Both the position numbers and the translations under genes were made by a program. A stretch of DNA of 64,000 nucleotides from Streptomyces globosus (lineage in GTDB: Bacteria > Actinomycetota > Actinomycetes > Streptomycetales > Streptomycetaceae), in NCBI RefSeq assembly GCF_003325375.1, contig NZ_CP030862.1, forward strand, positions 4,653,501-4,717,500, in the 5' to 3' direction. The notes beneath the pieces were generated by a model. That model made no database searches. It was given only the letters and a program-made list of their open reading frames with translations, and was not told the origin of the DNA. Below, one piece after another: positions 40,631 to 49,071 of the stretch (its first letter is position 1; each line of letters opens with the position of its first letter).

Positions 40631-42370
40631 GTGAACCAGACGTACGCGCTGACCGCGGTCACCGCCGTCGTCCTGGCCACGGTGCTCGTCGGCGCGCTGG
40701 GGCTGCGGATCTCCCGCACCACCTCCGACTTCTACGTCGCCTCCCGCACCGTCGGCCCCCGTCTCAACGCGGCCGCGATCAGCGGGGAGTACCTCTCCGC
40801 TGCCTCGTTCCTCGGGGTGGCGGGGCTGGTGCTGCTCCAGGGGCCGGGGATGCTCTGGTACCCGCTCGGCTACACCGCCGGCTACCTGGTGCTGCTGGCG
40901 CTCGTCGCGGCCCCGCTGCGGCGCTCGGGGGCGTACACCCTGCCCGACTTCGCCGAGGCGAGGCTGGAGTCGCGGGCCGTTCGCCGGATCTCCGTGCTGT
41001 TCGTGGTGGGTGTGGGCTGGCTGTACCTGCTGCCGCAACTGCAGGGCGCCGGGCTCACGTTGGAGATCCTCACCGGGGCTCCGCACTGGGCGGGCGGGGC
41101 CGTCGTCGCGGTCGTGGTGACCGCGGCCGTCGCCGCGGGCGGGATGCGGAGCATCACCTTCGTCCAGGCCTTCCAATACTGGCTGAAGCTGACGGCCCTC
41201 CTGGTGCCCGCGTTCTTCCTGCTGGCCGCCTGGGCCGCCGACGGCGCCCCCCGAGCGTCCTTCGACGCCCCGGCCGTCTTCCGCGAGCACACCTCCGTCA
41301 CCCTCGCCGAGGACGTGCGGCTGACCCTGGACGCGCCGCTGGCGGTGACCGCCACCGGCCGCGTCGACGGGCGCACCCGCACCGCCGAACCGCTCACCCT
41401 CTCCCCCGGCGAGCACCTGGTCGGGGCGCGCACCCGGCTGGAGTTCGCGCCGGGCACCCCCGTCCCGCAGTCCCGCGCGGCGGCCGGGGCCGGCGCCTCC
41501 CGCTGGTCGGAGCCGCTGGCCGGGGACCGCGGGGACAGCCCGGCGTCCGGCCTGTACGCCACGTACGGGCTGATCCTGGCCACGTTCCTCGGCACCATGG
41601 GCCTGCCGCACGTCGCGGTCCGCTTCTACACCAGCCCCGACGGGCGGGCCGCGCGCCGCACCACCCTGGCCGTGCTGGGCCTGCTCGGCTCCTTCTACCT
41701 CCTGCCGCCCCTGTACGGGGCCCTCGGCCGGACGTACGTCCCCGAACTCGCGCTCACCGGCGACGCCGACGCGGCCGTGCTGGTGCTGCCCGAGCGGGTC
41801 ATCGGCGGGCTGCCGGGCGACCTGCTGGGGGCGCTGCTCGCAGGCGGGGCGTTCGCCGCGTTCCTGTCGACAGCGTCCGGGCTGACGATGGCCGTGGCCG
41901 GGGTCCTGCACCAGGACGTCCTGCCCGGGCGGGGGCTGGGCACCTTCCGCATCGCGGCCGTCGCGGCGATGGCGGTGCCGCTCGCCGGGAGCGTCGCCCT
42001 GGCCGACGCGCCGGTTGCGGACGCGGTGGGGCTCGCGTTCGCCGTGTCCGCGTCCTCCTTCTGCCCGCTGCTCGTCCTCGGCATCTGGTGGCGCGGGCTC
42101 ACCCCGCCGGGCGCGGTCGCCGGGCTGGTCGCGGGCGGCGGGGCCGCCTTGGGCGCGGTGGCCGCGACGCGGGCGGGGGCCGCCCCGCAGGGCTGGGCCC
42201 ACACCCTGCTGGCCTGGCCGGCCGCCTGGTCCGTGCCGCTGGGGTTCCTGACGATGGTGCTGGTGTCGCTGGCCACGCGCTCGCGCGTGCCGGCCGGGAC
42301 GGCGGCGACCCTGGCCCGGCTGCACCTGCCGGAATCCGTGGCCGTCGCCCGCCCGGGCGGCGCCCGGTGA
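40631..42370 (+). CDS. sodium:solute symporter (ActP/MctC-like)
   Basis: A 579-residue SSS-family symporter with about 13 helices: SDFYVASRTVGPRLNAAAISGEYLSAASFLG near the start, GMLWYPLGYTAGY, and GTMGLPHVAVRFYTSPDGRAARR, which are typical of acetate/monocarboxylate permeases. A hydrophilic insert (about 205-300) is long for the family and probably faces outward. GTG 40631 has AAGGA in front. Its stop overlaps the histidine-kinase start (GTGA at 42367-42370), so transporter and sensor are made together. Confidence 0.9.
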   Translation: MNQTYALTAVTAVVLATVLVGALGLRISRTTSDFYVASRTVGPRLNAAAISGEYLSAASFLGVAGLVLLQGPGMLWYPLGYTAGYLVLLALVAAPLRRSGAYTLPDFAEARLESRAVRRISVLFVVGVGWLYLLPQLQGAGLTLEILTGAPHWAGGAVVAVVVTAAVAAGGMRSITFVQAFQYWLKLTALLVPAFFLLAAWAADGAPRASFDAPAVFREHTSVTLAEDVRLTLDAPLAVTATGRVDGRTRTAEPLTLSPGEHLVGARTRLEFAPGTPVPQSRAAAGAGASRWSEPLAGDRGDSPASGLYATYGLILATFLGTMGLPHVAVRFYTSPDGRAARRTTLAVLGLLGSFYLLPPLYGALGRTYVPELALTGDADAAVLVLPERVIGGLPGDLLGALLAGGAFAAFLSTASGLTMAVAGVLHQDVLPGRGLGTFRIAAVAAMAVPLAGSVALADAPVADAVGLAFAVSASSFCPLLVLGIWWRGLTPPGAVAGLVAGGGAALGAVAATRAGAAPQGWAHTLLAWPAAWSVPLGFLTMVLVSLATRSRVPAGTAATLARLHLPESVAVARPGGAR

Positions 42371-43599
42371 GCGCGGCGCTCACCGCGGCGCTCACCGCGG
42401 CCGGGGCGGCCCTGCTGGGCGCGGGGTGGGCGGGCGGCCGGTGGCACGCCCGGCGCGCCGAGCGGGCCTCCGGGCCGGCCCTGGGGACTCCCGTGGAGCG
42501 GGCGACGTTCCACACCCTGCACACGGCGTCGCTGGCCGCTCCCCCGCTGCGGGCCGGCCTGACCGCGGACTCGGCCCGCAAGGCGGCCCGGCGGCTGCGC
42601 TCGCTGCTCGGCACCGAGGCGCTGTGCCTGACCGACCGGGAGGCGGTGCTCGCCTGGGACGGGCCGGGCGCCGACCACCACGGGGAGCGGGCGGTGGCCC
42701 GGGTGGCGGCCGTGCTCGACTCGGGGCGGAGCGTCAGCGTGCGCACGGGCTGCGAGCGGCCGGACTGCCCGCTGCGGTGGGCGGTGGTGGCCCCGCTGAC
42801 CGGGGAGGACGGGGTGCTGGGCGCGCTCGTGGCGTACGGCTCGCAGGAGTCGGCGGTGCTGGTGCGCGCGGCGACGGAGGTGGCGCGCTGGGTGTCGGTC
42901 CAGTTGGAGCTGTCCGAGCTGGACCGCTCGCGGACCCGGCTGATGGAGGCGGAGATCCGGGCGCTGCGGGCGCAGATCTCCCCGCACTTCATCTTCAACT
43001 CCCTTGCCGCGATCGCCTCGTTCGTGCGGACGGACCCGGAGCGGGCCCGCGACCTGCTGCTGGAGTTCGCCGACTTCACCCGCTACTCCTTCCGCCGGCA
43101 CGGCGAGTTCACCACGCTGGCCGAGGAGCTGAGGTCGATCGAGCAGTATCTGGCGCTGGCCGGGGCCAGGTTCGGGGACCGGCTGAAGGTGGTCCTCCAG
43201 GTCGCGCCGGAGGTGCTGCCGGTGGCCCTGCCGTTCCTGTGCCTGCAGCCGCTCGTGGAGAACGCGGTCAAGCACGGCCTGGAGGACTCCGCCGGGGAGT
43301 GCCTCGTCACGATCGCGGCCCGGGACGCGGGCGCGGAGGCCGTGATCACCGTCGAGGACAACGGGGTGGGGATGGACCCGGCGCTGCTGCGGCGGATCCT
43401 GTCCGGGGAGGCCGGGGAGCGGGCGGGGTCCTCGCCGGGGATCGGGCTGACGAACGTGGACGAGCGGATCCGGCAGGTGTACGGGGACGCGTACGGCCCG
43501 GTCATCGAGACGGGGGTCGGCGCGGGCATGAAGGTGACCCTGCGGATCCCCAAGTACCGCGCCGGGGTGCACAGCACCCCGCCGGGGCGGCTGCCGTGA
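42367..43599 (+). CDS. LytS-type sensor histidine kinase
   Basis: A 410-residue kinase: one N-terminal hydrophobic helix (ALTAALTAAGAALLGAGWAGG), a GAF-like domain (about 55-180), the His_kinase box with phospho-acceptor His207 in QISPHFIFNSLAAIASF, and an HATPase domain (about 300-400) with LVENAVKHGLED, DNGVGM and GIGLTNV. With one short helix it probably senses through the coupled symporter or through GAF. The matching LytTR regulator is likely the one at 37369. A very long open frame runs in from 39931 but is non-coding upstream of 42367. Confidence 0.92.
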   Translation: MSAALTAALTAAGAALLGAGWAGGRWHARRAERASGPALGTPVERATFHTLHTASLAAPPLRAGLTADSARKAARRLRSLLGTEALCLTDREAVLAWDGPGADHHGERAVARVAAVLDSGRSVSVRTGCERPDCPLRWAVVAPLTGEDGVLGALVAYGSQESAVLVRAATEVARWVSVQLELSELDRSRTRLMEAEIRALRAQISPHFIFNSLAAIASFVRTDPERARDLLLEFADFTRYSFRRHGEFTTLAEELRSIEQYLALAGARFGDRLKVVLQVAPEVLPVALPFLCLQPLVENAVKHGLEDSAGECLVTIAARDAGAEAVITVEDNGVGMDPALLRRILSGEAGERAGSSPGIGLTNVDERIRQVYGDAYGPVIETGVGAGMKVTLRIPKYRAGVHSTPPGRLP

Positions 43600-43625
43600 C
43601 GGCACCTGCCGGGGCCCGGGCATGC

Positions 43626-43676
43626 CGGCGGCCCCGGCCCGACCCGCTTCGCGCGGGTACGGGCCCGGGGCCGCCG
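43626..43676. terminator. nested hairpin between kinase gene and guaB1
   Basis: CGGCGGCCCCGGCCCG (43626-43641) pairs with CGGGCCCGGGGCCGCCG (43660-43676), enclosing ACCCG/CGGGT; it lies between convergent stops. Confidence 0.65.
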
Positions 43677-43702
43677 GGCGGGCCGTACGGTCCGGGCCGG
43701 GG

Positions 43703-45145
43703 TCAGCTCCAGCTGGCGTGCAGCGGCTTGCCCTCGGCGTAGCCGGCGGCGGACTGGACGCCCACGACGGCCTTCTCCGCGAACTCGGCCAGGGAGCCGG
43801 CACCCGCGTAGGTGCAGGAGGAGCGGACACCCGCGATGATCGAGTCGATCAGGTCCTCGACGCCCGGGCGCTGCGGGTCGAGGAACATGCGGGACGTGGA
43901 GATGCCCTCCTCGAACAGCGCCTTGCGGGCGCGGTCGTAGGCGGACTCCTCCGAGGTGCGGTTGCGGACGGCGCGCGCCGAGGCCATGCCGAACGACTCC
44001 TTGTAGAGGCGGCCGTCGGCGGACTGCTGGAGGTCGCCCGGGGACTCGTAGGTGCCGGCGAACCAGGAGCCGATCATCACGTTGGACGCGCCGGCGGCCA
44101 GGGCCATCGCCACGTCGCGCGGGTGGCGGACGCCGCCGTCGGCCCAGACGTGCTTGCCGTACTTCCTCGCCTCGGCGGCGCACTCCAGGACCGCGGAGAA
44201 CTGGGGGCGGCCCACGCCGGTCATCATGCGGGTCGTGCACATGGCGCCGGGACCCACGCCGACCTTGATGATGTCGGCGCCGGCGTCGACGAGGTCCTTG
44301 ACGCCCTCGGCGGCGACGATGTTGCCCGCGACGATCGGGACCTGCGGGTCCAGGGCGCGCACGGCCTTGATCGCGGTGATCATCGACTCCTGGTGGCCGT
44401 GGGCCGTGTCGATGACGAGCGTGTCCACGCCGGCGTCGAGGAGCTGCTTGGCCTTGCCGACGTAGTCGCCGTTGATGCCGATCGCGGCGGCGATCCGCAG
44501 CCGCCCGGCGGCGTCGGTGGCGGGCGTGTAGAGGGTCGCGCGCAGGGCGCCCTTGCGGGTCAGGAGGCCGACGAGGCGGCCGTCGGCGTCGACGGCGGGG
44601 GCCAGCTTGCGGTGGCCGGCGTCGAGCTTGTTGAAGGCCTCGCGGGCGTCGATGCCGGCGTCGATGAGCAGCAGCTCCCTCGACATGACCTCGGAGAGCT
44701 GGGTGAAGCGGTCCACGCCGGTCAGGTCGTGGTCGGTGACCACGCCGACCGGCCGGTTGTCGGCGTCGACGACGACGCCGGCGCCGTGGGCGCGCTTGGG
44801 CAGCAGGGAGAGCGCGTCGGCGACGGTCTGGGTGGGCGCCAGCGTGATCGGGGTGTCGAGCACGAGGTGGCGGGTCTTGACCCAGGTGATGACGTCGGTG
44901 ACGACCTCGATCGGGATGTCCTGCGGGATAACCACGAGCCCGCCGCGGCGGGCGACGGTCTCGGCCATGCGGCGGCCGGCGATCGCGGTCATGTTCGCGA
45001 CGACGAGCGGAATGGTGGTGCCGGTGCCGTCGGGGGAGGAGAGGTCCACGCCCTGGCGGGAGCCGACCGCGGAGCGGCTCGGCACCATGAATACGTCGTC
45101 GTACGTCAGGTCGTACGGCGGCTTCAGGTCATTGAGGAAACGCAC
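43703..45145 (-). CDS. guaB1: GuaB1, IMPDH-family GMP reductase with CBS domains
   Basis: A 480-residue TIM-barrel nucleotide oxidoreductase: MRFLNDLKPPYDLTYDDVFMVP start, a CBS pair (about 95-205) inserted in the barrel, and the catalytic loop with Cys303 in GPGAMCTTRMM. Proteins of this GuaB1 branch are annotated as IMP dehydrogenase-related, but the mycobacterial one has been shown to be a GMP reductase, making IMP from GMP for purine recycling. The same role is expected here; the CBS pair would sense purine nucleotides. The downstream IMPDH (guaB2) is not in the window. Confidence 0.88.
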   Translation of the reverse strand: MRFLNDLKPPYDLTYDDVFMVPSRSAVGSRQGVDLSSPDGTGTTIPLVVANMTAIAGRRMAETVARRGGLVVIPQDIPIEVVTDVITWVKTRHLVLDTPITLAPTQTVADALSLLPKRAHGAGVVVDADNRPVGVVTDHDLTGVDRFTQLSEVMSRELLLIDAGIDAREAFNKLDAGHRKLAPAVDADGRLVGLLTRKGALRATLYTPATDAAGRLRIAAAIGINGDYVGKAKQLLDAGVDTLVIDTAHGHQESMITAIKAVRALDPQVPIVAGNIVAAEGVKDLVDAGADIIKVGVGPGAMCTTRMMTGVGRPQFSAVLECAAEARKYGKHVWADGGVRHPRDVAMALAAGASNVMIGSWFAGTYESPGDLQQSADGRLYKESFGMASARAVRNRTSEESAYDRARKALFEEGISTSRMFLDPQRPGVEDLIDSIIAGVRSSCTYAGAGSLAEFAEKAVVGVQSAAGYAEGKPLHASWS

Positions 45146-45381
45146 GTGCAGAACATCCCAGTCGAGTCGGAGGATCCCGTCATACCCAGGAAGGGCAGCC
45201 GAGGAAACGCACGTACTTCATTCTCACACGGCCCGGCACGAAAGCCGCCCCGGCTGATCGTCCAGGACATACCGGACCTGCTGGTGGGTTCCTACCACGG
45301 TGTGGTGCGGGCGTGCCGCCGGCAGGTTCGGGGAGGCCCGCCCCTTGCCTCGGACCCGCCCTCGGATGCAACGTTGATTAC

Positions 45382-45912
45382 ATGATTACAGCCGAACAGA
45401 GCGAGCAGCTCCGCACCTGGTTCGCCGACCGCCTCCCGGCCGGCGTCTACGCGTCCGTGGTCGAGGTCGTGGCCGACCGCGAGGAGATCACCGTCGTCGG
45501 CACCCTCCCGGCCGGCGAGTCCCCCGACGCGTTCCGCGAACGCACCCGGGAGCAGCGCATGGAGGTAGCCCGCGAGGCGGAGGAGCTCTACCGCCGCAAG
45601 GTGGCCTGGGGCGTCCGCTCCGGCGCGGAGCGCATCCTCTTCACCCACCTGGCCGTCCCCGTCATGACACGGCTGCGCCAGCCGGAGCGGCAGGTCCTCG
45701 ACACCCTCGTCGAGGGGGGCGTGGCCCGCAGCCGGGCCGACGCCCTCGCCTGGTGCGTCCGCCTCGTCGGCCGCAACACGGACGCCTGGCTCACCGAGCT
45801 CCGCGACTCCCTCGCCAAGGTCCGCGAGGTCCGCGAGACGGGCCCGGACCGCGAGGACACGTCCGGCGGGGCGGGGCCGCGGCCGGAGGGGCCCGGGCCT
45901 GACCCTGCCTGA
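45382..45912 (+). CDS. hypothetical protein (176 aa)
   Basis: A 176-residue soluble protein of unknown function. An alpha/beta N-terminal part (about 1-65; VVEVVADREEITVVGTLP) is followed by a helical, charged region and a C-terminal Arg/Gly/Pro-rich tail. The segment VLDTLVEGGVARSRADALAWCVRLV resembles the ribbon-helix-helix-like tail seen in small regulators, but this is weak. TTGCCT (45345-45350), 18 nt, CAACGT (45369-45374) and ATG 7 nt later suggest a leaderless message. Confidence 0.7.
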   Translation: MITAEQSEQLRTWFADRLPAGVYASVVEVVADREEITVVGTLPAGESPDAFRERTREQRMEVAREAEELYRRKVAWGVRSGAERILFTHLAVPVMTRLRQPERQVLDTLVEGGVARSRADALAWCVRLVGRNTDAWLTELRDSLAKVREVRETGPDREDTSGGAGPRPEGPGPDPA

Positions 45913-45928
45913 AACAGGGCAGGGTCAG
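45899..45928. terminator. bidirectional terminator at 45.9 kb
   Basis: Perfect 11-bp stem CTGACCCTGCC (45899-45909) and GGCAGGGTCAG (45918-45928). The stem starts inside the last codons of the 45382-45912 gene and also faces the convergent barstar gene. Confidence 0.75.
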
Positions 45929-45940
45929 GGACGGGCCGCC

Positions 45941-46345
45941 TCAGGGACGGGTGCCGGGCGCGCCCTCGGGCGGCTCCACCGGGCCGTCGTCGAGGACCAC
46001 GTCCAGCCGCGCCCCGCCGCCGGGCCCCCGCCCGCGCGCCACGGCCTCCTCCAGGACCTCCCGGAGCGTCTCCCAGTCCCCGGGGCGCGCCGCCGCCCAG
46101 CCGCGCCAGGACGTCACCGCGATCAGCCGCCCCGGCGCCTCCGGCAGCCACGACAGGTCACCCAGCGCATCGGCCAGTGCGTCCCAGTTCCGCCCGAACC
46201 ACCGCGGCAGCTCCAGCGCCTCCTCCCAGCGCCGCATCAGCTCCGCCTTGCCGCGTACACCGCCCAGGTCCACCCGGACGGTCGCCCAGCCGGCCTCCTC
46301 GGCGGCGGCCAGCGCCGGTGCCAGCGGTCGCGGATGCAGGGTCAT
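45941..46345 (-). CDS. barstar-family RNase inhibitor
   Basis: A 134-residue acidic cytoplasmic protein with the barstar fold: TVRVDLGGVRGKAELMRRWEEALELPRWFGRNWDALADALGDL covers strand 1, helix 1 and the inhibitory helix 2 (WFGRNWDAL). It should block the active site of the ribonuclease encoded immediately upstream, whose stop it overlaps by 4 bp (46342-46345). The overlap secures inhibitor synthesis with the nuclease. The last 30 residues are acidic and Pro-rich. Confidence 0.9.
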   Translation of the reverse strand: MTLHPRPLAPALAAAEEAGWATVRVDLGGVRGKAELMRRWEEALELPRWFGRNWDALADALGDLSWLPEAPGRLIAVTSWRGWAAARPGDWETLREVLEEAVARGRGPGGGARLDVVLDDGPVEPPEGAPGTRP

Positions 46346-46779
46346 CGGAGAACCGCCTTGAAGGAGTCGTAGTGGTCGTCCGTGTAGTAGAACTCGCCGC
46401 CGCCCCCCGTCACGATCCGCCGGGCGCCGCGGTCGCGCTCCCCCGGGGTGCGCACCGTGTACTCGTGGTAGTAGCCGCGCTTCTGCCGGGGCAGGATCTT
46501 CTCGAAGTTCCCGAACACCGTCCCGTCCTGCCGGTACGGGTACGGCCCGCCCCTGTCGATGAGGGCGAGCACCTCGCGGGCCTGCGGGGGCAGCTCGTCG
46601 GGCCGTACGGTGGCCATGCCCTGCGCCCACGCCGGGGCGGACGCCGAGGGCCGCTGCGACGGCAGCGCGCCCTGCGCGGACCCGGACGGGCCGCACCCGG
46701 CCGCCGCCACCAGGGCGACGACCAGGAACACCGCCCCGAGCACGCGTGACAGCAGCCGGGGCACGTTCCTCACGATCAT
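46342..46779 (-). CDS. secreted barnase/RNase Sa-type ribonuclease
   Basis: A 145-residue exported guanyl-preferring ribonuclease. The N-terminus is a signal sequence ending VAAAGC, a possible lipobox at residue 29; the mature part (about 50-145) has GPYPYRQDGTVFGNFEKILP, the catalytic Glu in YHEYTV, Arg in GARRIVTG and His in TDDHYDSF, in the same order as RNase Sa/barnase. Made with its barstar inhibitor. Roles could be nutrient release or competition. Confidence 0.9.
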   Translation of the reverse strand: MIVRNVPRLLSRVLGAVFLVVALVAAAGCGPSGSAQGALPSQRPSASAPAWAQGMATVRPDELPPQAREVLALIDRGGPYPYRQDGTVFGNFEKILPRQKRGYYHEYTVRTPGERDRGARRIVTGGGGEFYYTDDHYDSFKAVLR

Positions 46780-46834
46780 GCCCCGATCGTGCCAAAGATC
46801 CGTTTCGGGGGCGAGTCGCCCACCGGAGGCCGGA

Positions 46835-47881
46835 TCAGTCGTCCGGGTCGGCCCGGTCCAGCGCCGGCCGCAGGCCCGGCTCCGACTCGGTCAGCAGGTA
46901 GTCCGCCACCGCCGTGTCCGTGACCAGGCTCGTCACCAGGCCCGACCGCAGGACCGCGCCGATCGCGGCCGCCTTGCGCAGGCCGCCCGCGATCGCCACC
47001 ACCTCGGGGATCCGGCGCAGCCGGTCCGCCTCGACCGTGATGCAGCGCTCGCCGAGGTCGCGGCCGACCCGGCGGCCGTCCTTGTCGAAGAGGTGCGCGG
47101 ACATCTCGGCCGCCACGCCGAGGGAGGCGTAGTGGGCGCGCTCCTCGTCGGTCAGCATGTCGTGCACGGTGGAGATGCCCGGCTCCCAGGAGCCGATCGA
47201 CACCGCCGCGACGGTCACCTTGTCGAAGTATTCGAAGGCGCGCGCGATGCCCGTCTGGCTGCGCAGTGCCGCCGCCGTCGCCGGGTCGGGCAGCAGCATC
47301 GGCGCGTAGATCGGGTGCGCGTCGCCGCCGGAGACCTGCGCGGCGCGGCGCACGGCCTCCACCGAGCCGCGCTCCGCCGTGCCCGCGTCGTACACGCCGG
47401 TCAGCTGCACGACGGTGCACTGCGGCAGCCTGTGCAGCGAGGCCGCCATGTGGATGGTCGACCGGCCCCACGCCAGGCCCAGCACGTCGCCCTCGCTGAC
47501 GAGCTCGCCCAGCAGGTCGGCCGCCACCGCGCCCAGGTTCTCCGGGTCCGGCGCGTCCTCGGTCGTGTCCGCCGGGGACTCGACGACCACGGCGTGCCGC
47601 AGCCCGTACCGGGCGCGGAGTGCGTCGGAGCGCTCCGCGTCCAGTTCGGCCGGCACCCGGATCTCGATCCGCACGAGGTCGCGCTCAAGGGCCGTCTCCA
47701 GGACCCTGGCCACCTTGAAGCGGCTCACGCCGAACTCCTCGGCGATCTGGATCTTGGACTTGCCCTCCAGGTAGAAGCGGCGGGCCATGGCCGCCGCCTG
47801 CACCAGCTCCGCGGGTCCCATCCGCAGGGCTGACCGTCCCGCCGACATTGCCGACACCGCGTTCTCCTCACTGCTGTTCAC
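46835..47881 (-). CDS. SorC/DeoR-type sugar-binding regulator
   Basis: A 348-residue transcription factor: N-terminal helix-turn-helix (about 25-65; SKIQIAEEFGVSRFKVARVLE) and a SorC sugar-binding domain (about 75-335; GLAWGRSTIHMAA, SIGSWEPGISTVHDML and AGGLRKAAAIGAVLRSGLVTSLVTD), a fold shared with sugar-phosphate isomerases. It should respond to a phosphorylated sugar. It is downstream of rpe by no shared transcript (rpe lies to its right, same strand, 91 bp), so co-control of pentose-phosphate genes is possible. ATG 47881 or ATG 47848 may be the start. Confidence 0.9.
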   Translation of the reverse strand: MNSSEENAVSAMSAGRSALRMGPAELVQAAAMARRFYLEGKSKIQIAEEFGVSRFKVARVLETALERDLVRIEIRVPAELDAERSDALRARYGLRHAVVVESPADTTEDAPDPENLGAVAADLLGELVSEGDVLGLAWGRSTIHMAASLHRLPQCTVVQLTGVYDAGTAERGSVEAVRRAAQVSGGDAHPIYAPMLLPDPATAAALRSQTGIARAFEYFDKVTVAAVSIGSWEPGISTVHDMLTDEERAHYASLGVAAEMSAHLFDKDGRRVGRDLGERCITVEADRLRRIPEVVAIAGGLRKAAAIGAVLRSGLVTSLVTDTAVADYLLTESEPGLRPALDRADPDD

Positions 47882-47972
47882 ACTCTCGACTCGCCGTTCA
47901 TCCTGTCAGATCCGGCGGCCGTTGATCAGCCTGGACGGCTCCCGTTCACCGAGCCGTCCACCAACCCTTGCC

Positions 47973-48659
47973 TCAGTGGTCGCATACCCAGGGCGCCGCG
48001 GCGATCGCGACGTCCGCCTGCTCGCGCAGCGTGCGTACGGCAGCTGCCGGATCAACCGCCCCGTAGACCGCGCTTCCGGCGACGAAGACGTCGGCCCCGG
48101 CCTCCGCGCACCGCTCGATGGTGGTGGCCGAGACACCGCCGTCGACCTGCAGCCAGATGTCCAGATCATGCTTGGCGATCAGCTCCCGGGTCCGGCGGAT
48201 CTTGGGCAGCATGATGTCGAGGAACGGCTGGCCGCCGAACCCCGGCTCGACCGTCATGATCAGCAGCATGTCGAGCTCGGGGAGGATGTCCTCGTACTGC
48301 TCGATCGGCGTCGCGGGCTTCAGCGCCATGGCCGCGCGGGCGCCCTTGGCCCGGATCTCCCGCGCCAGGCGCACCGGCGCGGCCGCCGCCTCTGCGTGGA
48401 ACGTGATCGAGCCGGCCCCGGCCTCCACGTACTGAGGCGCCCAGCGGTCCGGGTTCTCGATCATCAGGTGCAGGTCGAGCGGAGTGTCCGTGGCCCTGCT
48501 GAGCGACTCCACGATCGGCATGCCGAGGGTCAGGTTCGGGACGAAGTGGTTGTCCATGACGTCGACGTGCAACCAGTCGGCACCCTCGACGGCCTTCGCC
48601 TCCTCGGCGAGACGGGCGAAGTCGGCGGACAGGATGCTGGGAGAAATCTGAGCGGCCAT
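47973..48659 (-). CDS. rpe: ribulose-phosphate 3-epimerase
   Basis: Pentose-phosphate/Calvin enzyme interconverting ribulose and xylulose 5-phosphate. 228 residues, TIM barrel: ISPSILSADF start, metal/catalytic His and Asp in DWLHVDVMDNHFVPN, LDLHLMIENP, TVEPGFGGQPF and QVDGGVSATT. ATG 48659 is the natural start; a longer open frame runs upstream through a repeat-rich region and is not coding. It is the last gene before the 1.9-kb gene-free stretch, and a G-rich minisatellite lies within its upstream region. Confidence 0.97.
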   Translation of the reverse strand: MAAQISPSILSADFARLAEEAKAVEGADWLHVDVMDNHFVPNLTLGMPIVESLSRATDTPLDLHLMIENPDRWAPQYVEAGAGSITFHAEAAAAPVRLAREIRAKGARAAMALKPATPIEQYEDILPELDMLLIMTVEPGFGGQPFLDIMLPKIRRTRELIAKHDLDIWLQVDGGVSATTIERCAEAGADVFVAGSAVYGAVDPAAAVRTLREQADVAIAAAPWVCDH

Positions 48660-48718
48660 GCCCCAAGCCTGCCATGCCCCCGCCGCCTTCAGGCCACGAC
48701 CCCGGCCCCGGCCCCGGC

Positions 48719-48798
48719 CGGGGACGGGGGCCGGGGCGGGGGCGGGGGCCGGGGCGGGGGCGGGGGCGGGAGCCGGGGCGGGAGCCGGGGGTATGGGG
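48719..48798 (+). repeat. G-rich minisatellite upstream of rpe
   Basis: Irregular repeats of GGGGCGGGGGC and GGGGCCGGGGC units; more than ten runs of four to five G within 80 bp on the plus strand, which could fold into G-quadruplexes. It lies 60-140 bp upstream of the rpe start, on the template strand for rpe. Confidence 0.7.
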
Positions 48799-48919
48799 CG
48801 GAGCGGGGCCGGAGACTGAACCGGGGGCACCGGATGAGCGGGGGCCGACGGCTCAGGGCCGGAGGGCGATGCGGGGGCGGCGGGCGGCGGGAGCCGATCG
48901 GTCGGCGGCGGAAGAGGGA

Positions 48920-49071
48920 CTGGGGGTGTCCCCGGCAGTTGATGGTGTCCGGGGCGGCCCGGTCCCTCAAGGGCGCGCCCTTCGGTCGCGTCGCTACGCG
49001 ATGGCCCTGGCGGGCCACCCTTGACCGACCGACCCGCCCCGGAGGCATTTTTTCTGCCGGGACGCCCCCAG
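48920..49071 (+). repeat. palindromic element, left copy
   Basis: A 152-bp imperfect palindrome. Ends are CTGGGGGTGTCCCCGGCAG (48920-48938) and CTGCCGGGACGCCCCCAG (49054-49071); inner arms CCGGGGCGG ... CTCAAGGG (48950-48972) and CCCTTGACC ... CGCCCCGG (49018-49042) also pair, around two small hairpins (GTCGCGTCGCTACGCGA; GGCCCTGGCGGGCC). No coding potential. The build resembles a miniature inverted-repeat element; an inverted second copy is at 50176-50329. Confidence 0.75.

Noticed and set aside
39931..42366. A giant 1222-residue protein ending in the LytS-type kinase
   Set aside because: The upstream 812 codons are antiparallel or out of frame to the clear symporter gene and lack family similarity; the kinase starts at the GTG overlapping the symporter stop.
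38144..43599. Biosynthetic gene cluster
   Set aside because: Hydrolase, symporter and two-component genes are not accompanied by any scaffold-building enzyme (no PKS, NRPS, terpene or RiPP gene).
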